Assembly (NCBI GenBank): GCA_937927335.1
Contig: CALBDU010000054.1
Span: forward strand, 7,645 to 71,644
Direction: 5' to 3'
DNA: 64,000 bases
Source of the DNA: an uncultured Clostridium sp.
GTDB lineage: Bacteria; Bacillota; Clostridia; Clostridiales; Clostridiaceae
The notes beneath the pieces are model-generated. The model saw only the letters and a list, made by a program, of their open reading frames with translations, searched no databases and had not been told where the DNA came from. The position numbers were made by a program, and so were the translations under genes. Of this stretch, positions 35,133 to 43,253 are shown piece after piece (position 1 is the first letter of the stretch; the number at the start of each line of letters is the position of its first letter).

Positions 35133-36038
35133 TTATGAAACATATTCTTCGAAAAAGTCGTTAATAATTTTTTGGTATTTTTCATCGCTGCTAATTAAGT
35201 GAAGCCCAATTTTTGATAGAGCTGATACTCTGGATTGAGTAATATTTCCAAGAGTTCTACATATATCACTACATTTAAGGTCACAAAAGCTGCGCATTAA
35301 AATAGTAAGCAAAGCTCTATGTTGAACTGAACTTCTGCAATATTTTATATAAAGTGACCTTCTTTCAATATTAGCCTTTTCGCAAATAAAATCAATCAGT
35401 CTATCTACTTTTAGGTTTCTTGTTAGAGGCTTCTTTGAGCTGATGTATTTGGTAGGATCACAAAAAAATTCTATGTCACTTTTTTCTTCTAAGTCAAAAT
35501 TTACCTTTACGAAATCCAAGTAGTTATTATTCATATTACAGATTAAATGAGCTTTAATAAAATCTAAATCAAGTACCATAAATGGGTCTTTTTTTGCAGA
35601 CAAATAGACATTTAGACTGGAAAATCGGTACTTTTCCGGTTTGCCTTTATAATTCTTAATGTCTGAAGGGTTATTATGGATATAAGCAGTTAATGTATAT
35701 AGATAACGCTGGTTGTTTACTACTTTGCTTTTAAATCTATCCTGAAATAGATGCCCGTTTCTTTTATGTACTCTATTAAAATAGATTGCATAGCTGAAAT
35801 TAATACTATGCATTATCTTTGAAATATCAGCACCATTGGCATCAATTATGAAGTGAGCATGATTATTCATCAGACAGTAAGCATAAACCTTAAAATAGTA
35901 TAGAGCTTGATACTTCTTTAATAAACCCATATACCTAATTTTATCTTCATCCGTTTTAAAAAGTTTTACCTCGCTAATGCTCCTTATCATTATATGATAA
36001 ATTGAGCTTGGGGATTTAATTCTTGCACATCGGGGCAT
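35133..36038 (-). CDS. RAYT-type transposase (REP-associated tyrosine transposase, Y1/HUH)
   Basis: 301 residues. The Y1_Tnp catalytic domain shows IYHIMIRSISEVKLFKTDED, the metal-binding HxH in YCLMNNHAHFII (HAH), GHLFQDRFKSKVV and the catalytic-Tyr helix LYTLTAYIHNNPSD. The C-terminal half is a helix-rich region with a likely HTH (CSDICRTLGNITQSRVSALS). RAYTs are domesticated relatives of IS200/IS605 transposases; they process short palindromic REP sequences at single-stranded DNA and are usually single copy. A GAGGTGAAT ribosome site precedes the ATG. The dispersed GGGACGGTTAAC repeats cluster around this gene and are its likely substrate. Confidence 0.88.
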   Translation of the reverse strand: MPRCARIKSPSSIYHIMIRSISEVKLFKTDEDKIRYMGLLKKYQALYYFKVYAYCLMNNHAHFIIDANGADISKIMHSINFSYAIYFNRVHKRNGHLFQDRFKSKVVNNQRYLYTLTAYIHNNPSDIKNYKGKPEKYRFSSLNVYLSAKKDPFMVLDLDFIKAHLICNMNNNYLDFVKVNFDLEEKSDIEFFCDPTKYISSKKPLTRNLKVDRLIDFICEKANIERRSLYIKYCRSSVQHRALLTILMRSFCDLKCSDICRTLGNITQSRVSALSKIGLHLISSDEKYQKIINDFFEEYVS

Positions 36039-36121
36039 ACATTCACCTCAGAATAATCAATTTATAATTATTATTGCCGAAAGATTTTACTTTATTCAAA
36101 ATTCGCATAGATGGATAAGTT

Positions 36122-36134
36122 GTTAACCGTCCCC
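36122..36134 (-). repeat. GGGACGGTTAAC repeat, copy 8
   Basis: GTTGTTAACCGTCCCC, 84 bases upstream of the transposase start and 67 bases before the GerMN lipoprotein start. Confidence 0.85.
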
Positions 36135-36200
36135 AAATCATGTATAATTATATTAACAAAAAATGCTGAACAAAATACGAATAACAATGGAGGTGTTAGT

Positions 36201-37268
36201 GTGAAGAGATATAAAAAGTCCTACTTTGTTTTTGCAGCTCTTTTGATTGCATTAACTGCAGTTTTATACACTGGTTGTCAACCTTCCAACAACACAAATG
36301 GAAATGGTAACGGGAATAAGACCTATACCATCAGTGACTACTATCCTTTTACAGCTAATTTAAAGATGGTCTATGAAGGTGTAGGTAACGAATATGCCTC
36401 AAAGAACGTATATGTGGATTATATTAAAGGTGACAAGATTCAACTGAGGGAAGATAATGGCGGCACAGTGGCAGCCAAGGTGCTTCAGGTTAAGGATGGG
36501 CAGCTGGTGCTTCTTAATTCAGAAGGTGAGTCTTACCAAAAGGAAGATATTACATCCATGGAAGCAAAGACAAATGAAGTGCTTTTAAAGGAACCGCTTC
36601 AAAAGGGTACAAGCTGGACCCTGGCAGATGGCTCTAAAAGGTCAATAACCGGTGTAGATGTGGATGTTACCACACCATCAGGTAACTACAAGGCTCTGGA
36701 AGTAACTACAGAATACAAGGACTCGGTAACTAAGGATTACTATGCAGTGGGCAAGGGTTTGGTGAAATCAGTATTTACCTCCAACGGCACAGAAGTTTCC
36801 TCATCATTGAAGGAATTTGTTAAGGATGCTGCATTAACTCAAAATATAAAAATATATAACTTCCAGGTTACCCAAACTGATATTCAGGTTATATACAAAG
36901 AGGTAGCTGTAAGTCTGAAGACTAACGAAGAAATTAAAGATGTATTCCAGAAATATTTCAGGGAACCATTAGGCAGCGGTACTGGTGCTCTAATGAGTCA
37001 GAATACAAAAATAAACAAGATATATAAGGATGCTGCCAATGGTAAGGTTTATGTTGACTTTTCCAAGCAGTTTGTAACAGAAATGAATGCCGGAACCACA
37101 AAGGAAACAGGTGTAATTAGAAGTGTAACCGACACGTTGGGAAGCTACTATAATGTGGACAAGGTTGTTATAAATCTGGATGGAGGCAGCTATGAATCAG
37201 GGCACATATTGATGGGAAAGGATGAACCCTTTACCACCGATTACAACAATGTAATAGAAGTAAAATAA
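36201..37268 (+). CDS. GerMN-domain lipoprotein
   Basis: 355 residues from GTG 36201 with GGAGGTG at the right distance; the upstream frame begins in repeat copy 8. A lipoprotein signal (VKRYKKSYFVFAALLIALTA, ending LYTGC) is followed by a low-complexity Asn/Gly linker and a beta-rich middle domain. The C-terminus (about 235-355) is a GerMN module (VAVSLKTNEEIKDVFQKYFR, GKVYVDFSKQFVTEM, YYNVDKVVINLDGG). GerM-type proteins help engulfment and germination. Probably a sporulation-linked surface protein, transcribed alone and closed by a strong terminator. Confidence 0.87.
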   Translation: MKRYKKSYFVFAALLIALTAVLYTGCQPSNNTNGNGNGNKTYTISDYYPFTANLKMVYEGVGNEYASKNVYVDYIKGDKIQLREDNGGTVAAKVLQVKDGQLVLLNSEGESYQKEDITSMEAKTNEVLLKEPLQKGTSWTLADGSKRSITGVDVDVTTPSGNYKALEVTTEYKDSVTKDYYAVGKGLVKSVFTSNGTEVSSSLKEFVKDAALTQNIKIYNFQVTQTDIQVIYKEVAVSLKTNEEIKDVFQKYFREPLGSGTGALMSQNTKINKIYKDAANGKVYVDFSKQFVTEMNAGTTKETGVIRSVTDTLGSYYNVDKVVINLDGGSYESGHILMGKDEPFTTDYNNVIEVK

Positions 37269-37273
37269 TATCT

Positions 37274-37304
37274 GCCGCTGTTAATTTAATTAACAGCGGC
37301 TTTT
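37274..37304 (+). terminator. Intrinsic terminator after GerMN gene
   Basis: GCCGCTGTTAA (37274-37284) pairs with TTAACAGCGGC (37290-37300), then TTTT. Confidence 0.88.
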
Positions 37305-37456
37305 ACCTGCCTATGCAATATTCAATACAGCAATGCTAATCTGGATTTACAAGTCAGAAAATTGCAATATTATCGCCAGTTATGAAAGATTAATTTCATC
37401 GATTGTCGAAATGTGTTACTATTAAGTTAGATGAATATAGCGCAAGGAGGGATAAT

Positions 37457-37840
37457 ATGAGTAAGAGGATACTGATAATCGGCCAGGAATCAAAGAGGAA
37501 GCAGCTTTTGCTGGAAAGAATAAAAATTGAAGGCTATGAGTTTTTTAGTGAAACTGAAGCAGAAAAGGCAATTAACTATTTGTATTATTACCGGGAGTTT
37601 ATTGATTTGATTATTTTTACTACCAAATCTAATACCTACAGCGCTTTGAACATGTGCAGGAAAATAAGAAAGCTTACCGAGGTTCCTGTTATAGTGGTAA
37701 CTGCAAGGGATGAGGAATATGATGAGCAATATGGTGAAAATATGAAAAATGTTGAATTTGTATCGGCTCACATCAGTCCGGATATTTTATTTGCCTTGAT
37801 CAATGCTCTGCTGAAGCCTGATTCATCTTTGAAACCATAA
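37457..37840 (+). CDS. Pseudo-receiver domain protein
   Basis: 127 residues from ATG 37457 (CAAGGAGGGATAA upstream). It is a stand-alone receiver fold (KRILIIGQESKRKQLLLERI, LNMCRKIRKLTEVPVIVVTA with the conserved Thr/Lys-side motifs). The phosphoacceptor position is not Asp: the strand reads DLIIFTTKSN where receivers have DLIILD. It should therefore not be phosphorylated in the normal way. It lies directly upstream of amt on the same strand, so it might be part of nitrogen regulation. There is no output domain. Confidence 0.78.
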   Translation: MSKRILIIGQESKRKQLLLERIKIEGYEFFSETEAEKAINYLYYYREFIDLIIFTTKSNTYSALNMCRKIRKLTEVPVIVVTARDEEYDEQYGENMKNVEFVSAHISPDILFALINALLKPDSSLKP

Positions 37841-37916
37841 AGGAATAAGTAAGTGCAGGTGCAATCGTTTAATATGCAGTTCAACATTGAATCTTTGCAT
37901 TTTAAATAAAAAAGTA

Positions 37917-37945
37917 TTGCAGACTTAAAATATTTGTATTATAAT
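37917..37945 (+). promoter_or_regulatory. Sigma-A-type promoter for amt leader
   Basis: TTGCAG (37917-37922) and TATAAT (37940-37945) with a 17-base spacer. Predicted start near 37952, giving a leader of about 110 nt before the amt ATG. Confidence 0.75.
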
Positions 37946-37981
37946 TGCTCATTATTAAGTTAATATTTTTGAAAAGGCAGT

Positions 37982-38036
37982 GGCGTCTTTAAAGGAGAAC
38001 TTTTGTTCTTCGTTTAAAGACGCCTTTTGTTTTTTG
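37982..38036 (+). terminator. Intrinsic terminator in the amt 5' leader (attenuator candidate)
   Basis: GGCGTCTTTAAA (37982-37993) and GGAGAAC (37994-38000), loop TTTT, GTTCTTC and TTTAAAGACGCC (38013-38024) form about 19 base pairs with one bulged G, followed by TTTTGTTTTTTG. It lies only 25 bases before the amt start codon and 37 bases after the promoter, so amt expression must overcome it. Confidence 0.88.
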
Positions 38037-38061
38037 TATAACTTATGAAGGAGGAGATCAA

Positions 38062-39297
38062 ATGAACAACATTAACGGAGCTGACACTACCTTTCTTATT
38101 CTTTCCACTGTGCTTGTAATGATTATGACACCAGGGCTTTCACTGTTCTACGGGGGCATGGTGAGAAAGAAAAATGTGCTGAGCACAACAGCAAAAAGCT
38201 ACTCAGCCTTAGTAGTTATATCAATCCAATGGATACTGGTTGGATACACACTATGCTTTGGACAGGACATTAACGGACTTATAGGAGGCTTCAATTTTTT
38301 AGGGTTAAAGGGAGTAGGCTTTACCCCCAATCCTGATTATTCTGCAACAATACCTCACCAGTTGTTTATGCTCTTTCAGCTTATGTTTGCCATTTTGACA
38401 CCAGCTCTTATATCCGGGGCATTAGTGGAAAGAACTAACTTTCTTGCCTATACCATTTTCATACTGCTGTGGTCTACCCTGGTTTATGATCCAATTGCAC
38501 ACTGGATCTGGGGAGTGGGCGGCTGGATAAGAAATCTGGGAGCCCTTGACTTTGCAGGGGGCAATGTGGTGCATATAAGCTCCGGGGTGTCAGCACTAAC
38601 AGCAGCGCTGATAATAGGCAGAAGAAGAAAAATGGAAACAATAACTCCTCATAACATTCCCATGACTTTGGTGGGAGCCGGAGTACTGTGGCTTGGATGG
38701 TTCGGCTTCAATGCAGGAAGCGCATTGGCGATAAACGATGTTGCACTGTACGCATTTATCAACACAAATACATCTGCGGCGGCGGCAGCATTAGCCTGGA
38801 GCTTCTGCGAGTTCCTTTACAGAAAAAAGATAACTTGTCTTGGAATAGCCAGTGGAGCAGTGGCAGGGCTGGTAGCCATAACACCGGGTGCTGGATTTGT
38901 AACACCTATGTCTTCCCTGTTCATTGGATTGGTGGGTGGAGCAGTGTGCTTCTTTGCGGTTACAATTGTAAAAGCAAAACTGAAATATGATGATGCACTG
39001 GATGCCTTTGGATGCCACGGCATTGGGGGAATTTGGGGAGGCATAGCCACAGGAATATTTGCTACAAAATCCATAAATCCAGCAGGAGCCAACGGCCTCT
39101 ATTATGGTAATGCACATCTTTTAGGTATTCAGCTCATAGCAATTTTAGTAACAGTAGTTTATTCTGCGTTAGTTACCTTTATCATTTTAAAGCTGATCAA
39201 TCTGCTGGTGCCTGTAAGAGCAAGCAGAGAGCAGGAGCTGGAAGGCTTGGACGTTTCCATTCATGGAGAAGAAGCGTACGGGGGCTTGAACATATAA
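38062..39297 (+). CDS. amt: Ammonium transporter
   Basis: 411 residues, AmtB/Rh family, with about 11 membrane segments. Key features: MTPGLSLFYGGMVRKKNVLS, WTLVYDPIAHWIWGVGG-like segment, FAGGNVVHISSGVSALTAAL (first pore His), FGCHGIGGIWGGIATGIF (second pore His in the C-terminal half) and a cytoplasmic tail. GGAGGAGATCAA precedes the ATG. The PII gene follows 25 bases later, the usual AmtB-GlnK pair in which PII blocks the pore when nitrogen is sufficient. Expression is probably limited by the leader terminator. Confidence 0.96.
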   Translation: MNNINGADTTFLILSTVLVMIMTPGLSLFYGGMVRKKNVLSTTAKSYSALVVISIQWILVGYTLCFGQDINGLIGGFNFLGLKGVGFTPNPDYSATIPHQLFMLFQLMFAILTPALISGALVERTNFLAYTIFILLWSTLVYDPIAHWIWGVGGWIRNLGALDFAGGNVVHISSGVSALTAALIIGRRRKMETITPHNIPMTLVGAGVLWLGWFGFNAGSALAINDVALYAFINTNTSAAAAALAWSFCEFLYRKKITCLGIASGAVAGLVAITPGAGFVTPMSSLFIGLVGGAVCFFAVTIVKAKLKYDDALDAFGCHGIGGIWGGIATGIFATKSINPAGANGLYYGNAHLLGIQLIAILVTVVYSALVTFIILKLINLLVPVRASREQELEGLDVSIHGEEAYGGLNI

Positions 39298-39322
39298 ATA
39301 ATAAGGATAAGGAGGAACCTAT

Positions 39323-39688
39323 ATGGATAAAAAGCTTACTAAAATTGATATCATAGCATCTCCCAGCAGATTTGAGGAGTTAAAGGATGCTCTTGGTGAA
39401 ATAGGCATATCTGGAATGACAGTTTCAAATGTACTGGGCTGCGGTATGCAGAAGGGCCATAAGGAAATTTATCGGGGTAAGGTGGTTGAAATAAACCTTC
39501 TTCAAAAAATAAAGGTGGAAATTGTTGTCTGTGAGGTCCCGGTGGAATTAGTAGTAGAAACCGCTAAAAGGGTGCTTAAGACGGGAAATATGGGGGACGG
39601 AAAAATATTTATTTATGATGTGGAAAATGTAGTTAGGATAAGCAATGGCGCGGAAGGCAGGGATGCCCTGCAATACAATGATAAATAA
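39323..39688 (+). CDS. PII-family nitrogen regulator
   Basis: 121 residues, complete PII: TKIDIIASPSRFEELKDALG, GMTVSNVLGCGMQKGHKEIY, VELVVETAKRVLKTGNMGDG, KIFIYDVENVVRISNG. The T-loop lacks the uridylylated Tyr: where most bacteria have YRGAEY, this protein has YRGKVVE, so uridylylation at Tyr51 is not possible. Control would be by ATP/ADP and 2-oxoglutarate only, as in some clostridia and NifI/GlnK-like variants. GGAGGAACC precedes the ATG; it is in an operon with amt. Confidence 0.93.
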   Translation: MDKKLTKIDIIASPSRFEELKDALGEIGISGMTVSNVLGCGMQKGHKEIYRGKVVEINLLQKIKVEIVVCEVPVELVVETAKRVLKTGNMGDGKIFIYDVENVVRISNGAEGRDALQYNDK

Positions 39689-40016
39689 ATTTATACCGGG
39701 GGGATATAAAGTAATAAATAATGGAAAGAAGTATTTAGGGGTATTTAAGAAATTGGTCCGGCTGGGTGGAGCAAGCCGGGCCGAAATGAGACCAAAACCA
39801 ATACCGGGCTGGAATGTGTCCCAAAATCGGCTCTGAGGCCAGGTCAAAACCTATAGGGTAAAAAGGCACCAAAACCAACACCGAGGCAAGGTCCCGATTC
39901 AGGCCGCAAATCAACCCCAAACTGCCTCATAATGAAATAGTGATTTACTTCATTATTTAAGTTATAATAAATAAATAGTAAGGATTATGGAGATTAAGAA
40001 GGAAAGGGTGAAAATC
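39689..40016 (+). other. Non-coding region before glnA with an unusually GC-rich segment
   Basis: About 39750-39925 is clearly more GC-rich than its surroundings and has no plausible gene. GGTCCGGCT (39755-39763) pairs with AGCCGGGCC (39774-39782), and ACCAAAACCAA occurs twice (near 39791 and 39869). Nearer glnA, AATGAA/TTCATT (39931-39953) frames a palindrome next to TATAAT at 39963-39968, the likely glnA -10. I recognise no riboswitch class. Confidence 0.45.
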
Positions 40017-41351
40017 TTGAGCAGCAGGTTTAGTAAAGAAGAATTATTGGCAAAGGTGGAGGAACTGGATATAGAATTTATCCATCTTCAATTCACCGAT
40101 ATTATGGGTATTATGAAAAGTGTATCTATTACCGCAAAGCAGCTTGGGAAGGCTCTGGACAACAAAGTTATGTTTGACGGGTCATCCATAGATGGGTTTG
40201 TAAGGATTGAAGAGTCGGATATGTATCTGGTTCCGGATTTATCTACATTTACTGTTTTCCCCTGGTCAAATTTCCACAAGGAAGCAAGGCTGATATGCGA
40301 TATATATAATATGGACGGAACTCCCTTCGAGGGCTGCCCAAGAAATACACTGAAAAAAATGGTCAGGGAAGCGGAGACTATGGGTTATAAGCTGATGGTT
40401 GGGCCCGAATGTGAGTTTTTCCTATTCAATACAGACGACAAGGGAAATCCATCCCTGGAAACCCATGACGATGCAGGGTATTTTGACCTGGCCCCGGTGG
40501 ATCTAGGGGGAAATGCAAGAAACGAGATGACCATTGCCCTCAAGGAAATGGGCTTCAGTATTGAAGCTTCCCATCATGAAGGAGCACCTGGCCAGCATGA
40601 AATTGATTTTGAATATGATGATGCGTTAAGCACAGCAGATAATATAATGACCTTTAAAATGGTGGTAAGGATTATTGCACAGAGAAATGGACTCCATGCA
40701 ACCTTTATGCCTAAGCCAAAGTATGGAGTAAACGGCTCGGGCATGCACCTTAACATGTCCTTGGCATCGCTGGAGGACAAGAATGTTTTTTACAGTGAAA
40801 ACGCCGATATGAAATTATCCGATACAGCACTGTACTTTCTGGGTGGTTTGATTAAGCACGTTAAGTCCTTTACAGCTCTGACCAACCCTACTGTAAATTC
40901 CTACAAAAGGCTTGTTCCAGGCTATGAGGCACCAGTATTGATTGCCTGGTCCGCCAGCAACAGAAGCCCTCTGATCAGAATACCTGCTGAAAGGGGAGAA
41001 GCTACAAGAATTGAGCTTCGAAGCCCGGACCCTTCTGCAAATCCTTATCTTGCTTTTGCAGCCACTCTTAAAGCTGGGCTGGATGGCATAAAGAACAAGA
41101 TAAATCCACCTGTGCAGGTTACTGGCAATGTATTTGAAATGGACAATGAAGAAATAGAAGAAAGGGGTATTGAAAGACTCCCTGGCAATCTTTATCAGGC
41201 TGTTCTTGAGCTGTCAAAGAATGAGGTCATAAAATCATCCCTGGGAGAGCATGTGTATAAAAAGTTTGTAAATGCTGCTTTATATGAATGGAAGGAGTAT
41301 TCCAAATATATATCCCAGTGGGAACTGGACAGGTATTTGAAGAAGTACTGA
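40017..41351 (+). CDS. glnA: Glutamine synthetase type I
   Basis: 444 residues from TTG 40017, chosen over ATG 39987 because AAGGAAAGGGTG precedes it and 444 is the normal length of the GSI-alpha form. Motifs: IEFIHLQFTDIMG, VMFDGSSIDGFVRIEESDM, GPECEFFLFN, EASHHEGAPGQHEIDF, NGSGMHLNMSL (ammonium and ATP site), NPTVNSYKRLVPGYEAP, RSPLIRIPAERGEATRIELR and DPSANPYLAFAA. It makes glutamine from glutamate, ammonium and ATP. The adenylylation motif of GSI-beta is not expected. Four bases separate it from the ANTAR regulator. Confidence 0.94.
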   Translation: MSSRFSKEELLAKVEELDIEFIHLQFTDIMGIMKSVSITAKQLGKALDNKVMFDGSSIDGFVRIEESDMYLVPDLSTFTVFPWSNFHKEARLICDIYNMDGTPFEGCPRNTLKKMVREAETMGYKLMVGPECEFFLFNTDDKGNPSLETHDDAGYFDLAPVDLGGNARNEMTIALKEMGFSIEASHHEGAPGQHEIDFEYDDALSTADNIMTFKMVVRIIAQRNGLHATFMPKPKYGVNGSGMHLNMSLASLEDKNVFYSENADMKLSDTALYFLGGLIKHVKSFTALTNPTVNSYKRLVPGYEAPVLIAWSASNRSPLIRIPAERGEATRIELRSPDPSANPYLAFAATLKAGLDGIKNKINPPVQVTGNVFEMDNEEIEERGIERLPGNLYQAVLELSKNEVIKSSLGEHVYKKFVNAALYEWKEYSKYISQWELDRYLKKY

Positions 41352-41355
41352 TGCT

Positions 41356-41925
41356 ATGCATACCTATAAAATAGTTGTTGCAGACAGTGATGCCAAAAGC
41401 AGGGATAAAATCTGCAGCATGCTTAAAACAAAGGGATATCTTGTATATCAGGCCTCTGACAGCGGTGGGGCACTGAGAATGAGCAAAAGCATATTTCCAC
41501 ATCTGGTTATCATGGACATAAACCTCACTGGACTTAATGCATATAAAACCGCAAGGATAATTGAGGATGATAAAATATCCAGTGTGGTGTTTATAACTGC
41601 CAGCGTTGACTCCTCCTTTTATGAAAAGCTTAATACCATGAATATTTACGGCTATATAAACAAGCCCGTGGTAATGGAGCAGCTGTTCCAGATGGTGGAG
41701 TTTTCCATAAATAATATAAACAAAATGAATGAGCTTCGAGAAAAAATCGATCATCTTGAAACAGCCCTTAAAAACAGGAAAAAGTTAGACAAGGCCAAAG
41801 GCATTATAATGAAAAGAATGAAGGTTTCCGAGGAGGAGGCTTATGGCTTTTTAAGAAAAAAAAGCATGGATATGTGTGTGTCCATTGATGTAATTGTGGA
41901 CTCAATATTAAAGAAATATGGATAA
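41356..41925 (+). CDS. Response regulator with ANTAR RNA-binding domain
   Basis: 189 residues. N-terminal receiver (YKIVVADSDAKSRDKICSML, phosphoacceptor in HLVIMDINLTG, and FITAS, NKPVV) is followed by a coiled linker (NKMNELREKIDHLETALKNR) and an ANTAR domain (KLDKAKGIIMKRMKVSEEEA, then CVSIDVIVDSIL). ANTAR proteins bind paired RNA hairpins and prevent formation of intrinsic terminators in target leaders, often for nitrogen or ethanolamine genes. It is coupled to glnA and has no strong ribosome site of its own. The amt leader terminator is a possible target; no adjacent kinase is present. Confidence 0.93.
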   Translation: MHTYKIVVADSDAKSRDKICSMLKTKGYLVYQASDSGGALRMSKSIFPHLVIMDINLTGLNAYKTARIIEDDKISSVVFITASVDSSFYEKLNTMNIYGYINKPVVMEQLFQMVEFSINNINKMNELREKIDHLETALKNRKKLDKAKGIIMKRMKVSEEEAYGFLRKKSMDMCVSIDVIVDSILKKYG

Positions 41926-41926
41926 A

Positions 41927-41960
41927 ATCGTGTACCACAAAGGTAATACACGATTTTTTT
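41927..41960. terminator. Terminator after ANTAR gene
   Basis: ATCGTGTA (41927-41934) pairs with TACACGAT (41947-41954), then TTTTTT. A run of A on the other side lets it serve the converging gene weakly. Confidence 0.8.
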
Positions 41961-41961
41961 C

Positions 41962-42591
41962 TTACATTGGCTTCATAAACTGCTGGGTCCAGTAGCAAAC
42001 ACCGCTGCTGCTTTTAGCAAGTCCCACGCCAATTTCAGTATAGGATGGGTTTAAGATATTGGCTCTATGGCCTGATGAATTCATCCAGGCATTCATTACC
42101 TCTGCAGCAGTTCGCTGTCCCATGGCTATATTTTCTCCTGCTGCTGAAAATCTCAGTCCAAAGGATTCCATCATGTTGAAAGGAGATCCGTAGGTTGGGG
42201 ACTGGTGTGAAAAATAATTTTTGTTGATCATATCCTGGGACTTGTACCTGGCCACTCTGGAAAGCTGCCAGTTCTGCTTAAGAGGCTGTAGACCAGCTGC
42301 AGCCCTTTGCTGGTTAACAAGCTTAACCACCTGGGCTTCTATAGCTGCCACATCTGATATGCTTGGTATATTCAGCTTTTGGCCAGGGTATATCATGCTG
42401 GCGTTGCGCACCTGAGGATTAGCACTTATGATTTCGCTTATGCCAACCTGGTATCTGCTGGCTATTTTCCACATGGTATCTCCATACTTTACCGTATATA
42501 TTGTAGTTGCGGCAAATACCTGGGCTGAGAAAAGAATTAATGTGAAAATTAGAGTAAAAGCCTTTATAAATTTCCTCTTCAATTTAATCAC
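41962..42591 (-). CDS. Secreted LysM-CAP domain protein (YkwD-like)
   Basis: 209 residues. Signal peptide (IKLKRKFIKAFTLIFTLILF, then AQVFA), one LysM domain (YTVKYGDTMWKIASRYQVGI to LNIP, about 32-76) for peptidoglycan or spore-cortex attachment, and a C-terminal CAP/SCP domain (VVKLVNQQRAAAGLQPLKQN, SQDMINKNYFSHQSPTYGSP, ENIAMGQRTAAEVMNAWMNS, HRANILNPSYTEIGVG) with the conserved His residues. Similar proteins are common in spore formers. A weak ribosome site precedes ATG 42591. It converges on glnA-ANTAR. Confidence 0.93.
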   Translation of the reverse strand: MIKLKRKFIKAFTLIFTLILFSAQVFAATTIYTVKYGDTMWKIASRYQVGISEIISANPQVRNASMIYPGQKLNIPSISDVAAIEAQVVKLVNQQRAAAGLQPLKQNWQLSRVARYKSQDMINKNYFSHQSPTYGSPFNMMESFGLRFSAAGENIAMGQRTAAEVMNAWMNSSGHRANILNPSYTEIGVGLAKSSSGVCYWTQQFMKPM

Positions 42592-42642
42592 CTCGAGGTT
42601 ATTATCAGAAATTCCACGAGGTTTTATGCTGGAAGGTTATGG

Positions 42643-43137
42643 TCACTTTTTATCGTAGGCCAGCATTTCCTTAATAATTTTTATATAACTTTCTGATACC
42701 TCTGGTATGGTATCCAGCATTTTGTCCATGAAGAAATCAATATTATCTTCATTAATTTCTTTTGCGCTAATGCCGTTATCAACTATTTTTTCATCTGCTT
42801 TCAAAGAATTGTATAAATCTGGTACATTTTCTGCTTCCATTAATGTATTGCTATCTGTTTCACTGCCTGTAAAATATAATTTGCCGCCACTTACAATGAG
42901 CCTTCCAAAGGTAAGCTCCCTGCTTTCGGCTTCACCACAGCATTCATATTTGGTATGCTCCACATGCTTTATATCAAGTATGTTTGGATATTCGCTTCTG
43001 GTCAATACCGTTCTGATTTCCAATTCAAGCAATCTTTCTTTGGTATGGGCTGTAAAATCTTCTCCAAATTCTGAAATGAATTTTTTCATTGAGATTGTTT
43101 TTTTAAGTTTATACATTGCAACATTTTTATTTGCCAT
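42643..43137 (-). CDS. Hypothetical protein
   Basis: 164 residues from ATG 43137, with AAAGGAGAGG just upstream (the frame extends six codons further). I do not recognise it. It is charged and soluble, with MYKLKKTISMKKFISEFG, a Cys-Cys pair (KYECCGEAES, about 73) and mixed alpha-beta composition. It precedes the CAP gene on the same strand by about 50 bases, so co-transcription is possible. It is divergent from the tRNA promoter region. Confidence 0.65.
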   Translation of the reverse strand: MANKNVAMYKLKKTISMKKFISEFGEDFTAHTKERLLELEIRTVLTRSEYPNILDIKHVEHTKYECCGEAESRELTFGRLIVSGGKLYFTGSETDSNTLMEAENVPDLYNSLKADEKIVDNGISAKEINEDNIDFFMDKMLDTIPEVSESYIKIIKEMLAYDKK

Positions 43138-43201
43138 TTCCTCTCCTTTGTTCACTAAATTAATATCATAATATAATTATAACATAAAATAATAAATATG
43201 T

Positions 43202-43230
43202 TTGACTATATGGCATAAAATTGATATAAT
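43202..43230 (+). promoter_or_regulatory. Strong promoter of tRNA-Glu gene
   Basis: TTGACT (43202-43207) and TATAAT (43225-43230), spacer 17 bases. tRNA start is 24 bases downstream. Confidence 0.85.
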
Positions 43231-43253
43231 AGACGAGTAGCAAAATTGAATGT

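Noticed and set aside
39590..39604. GGGGGACGG in the PII gene as a repeat copy
   Set aside because: The palindrome half GTTAAC is missing; it encodes the conserved GDGK of PII.
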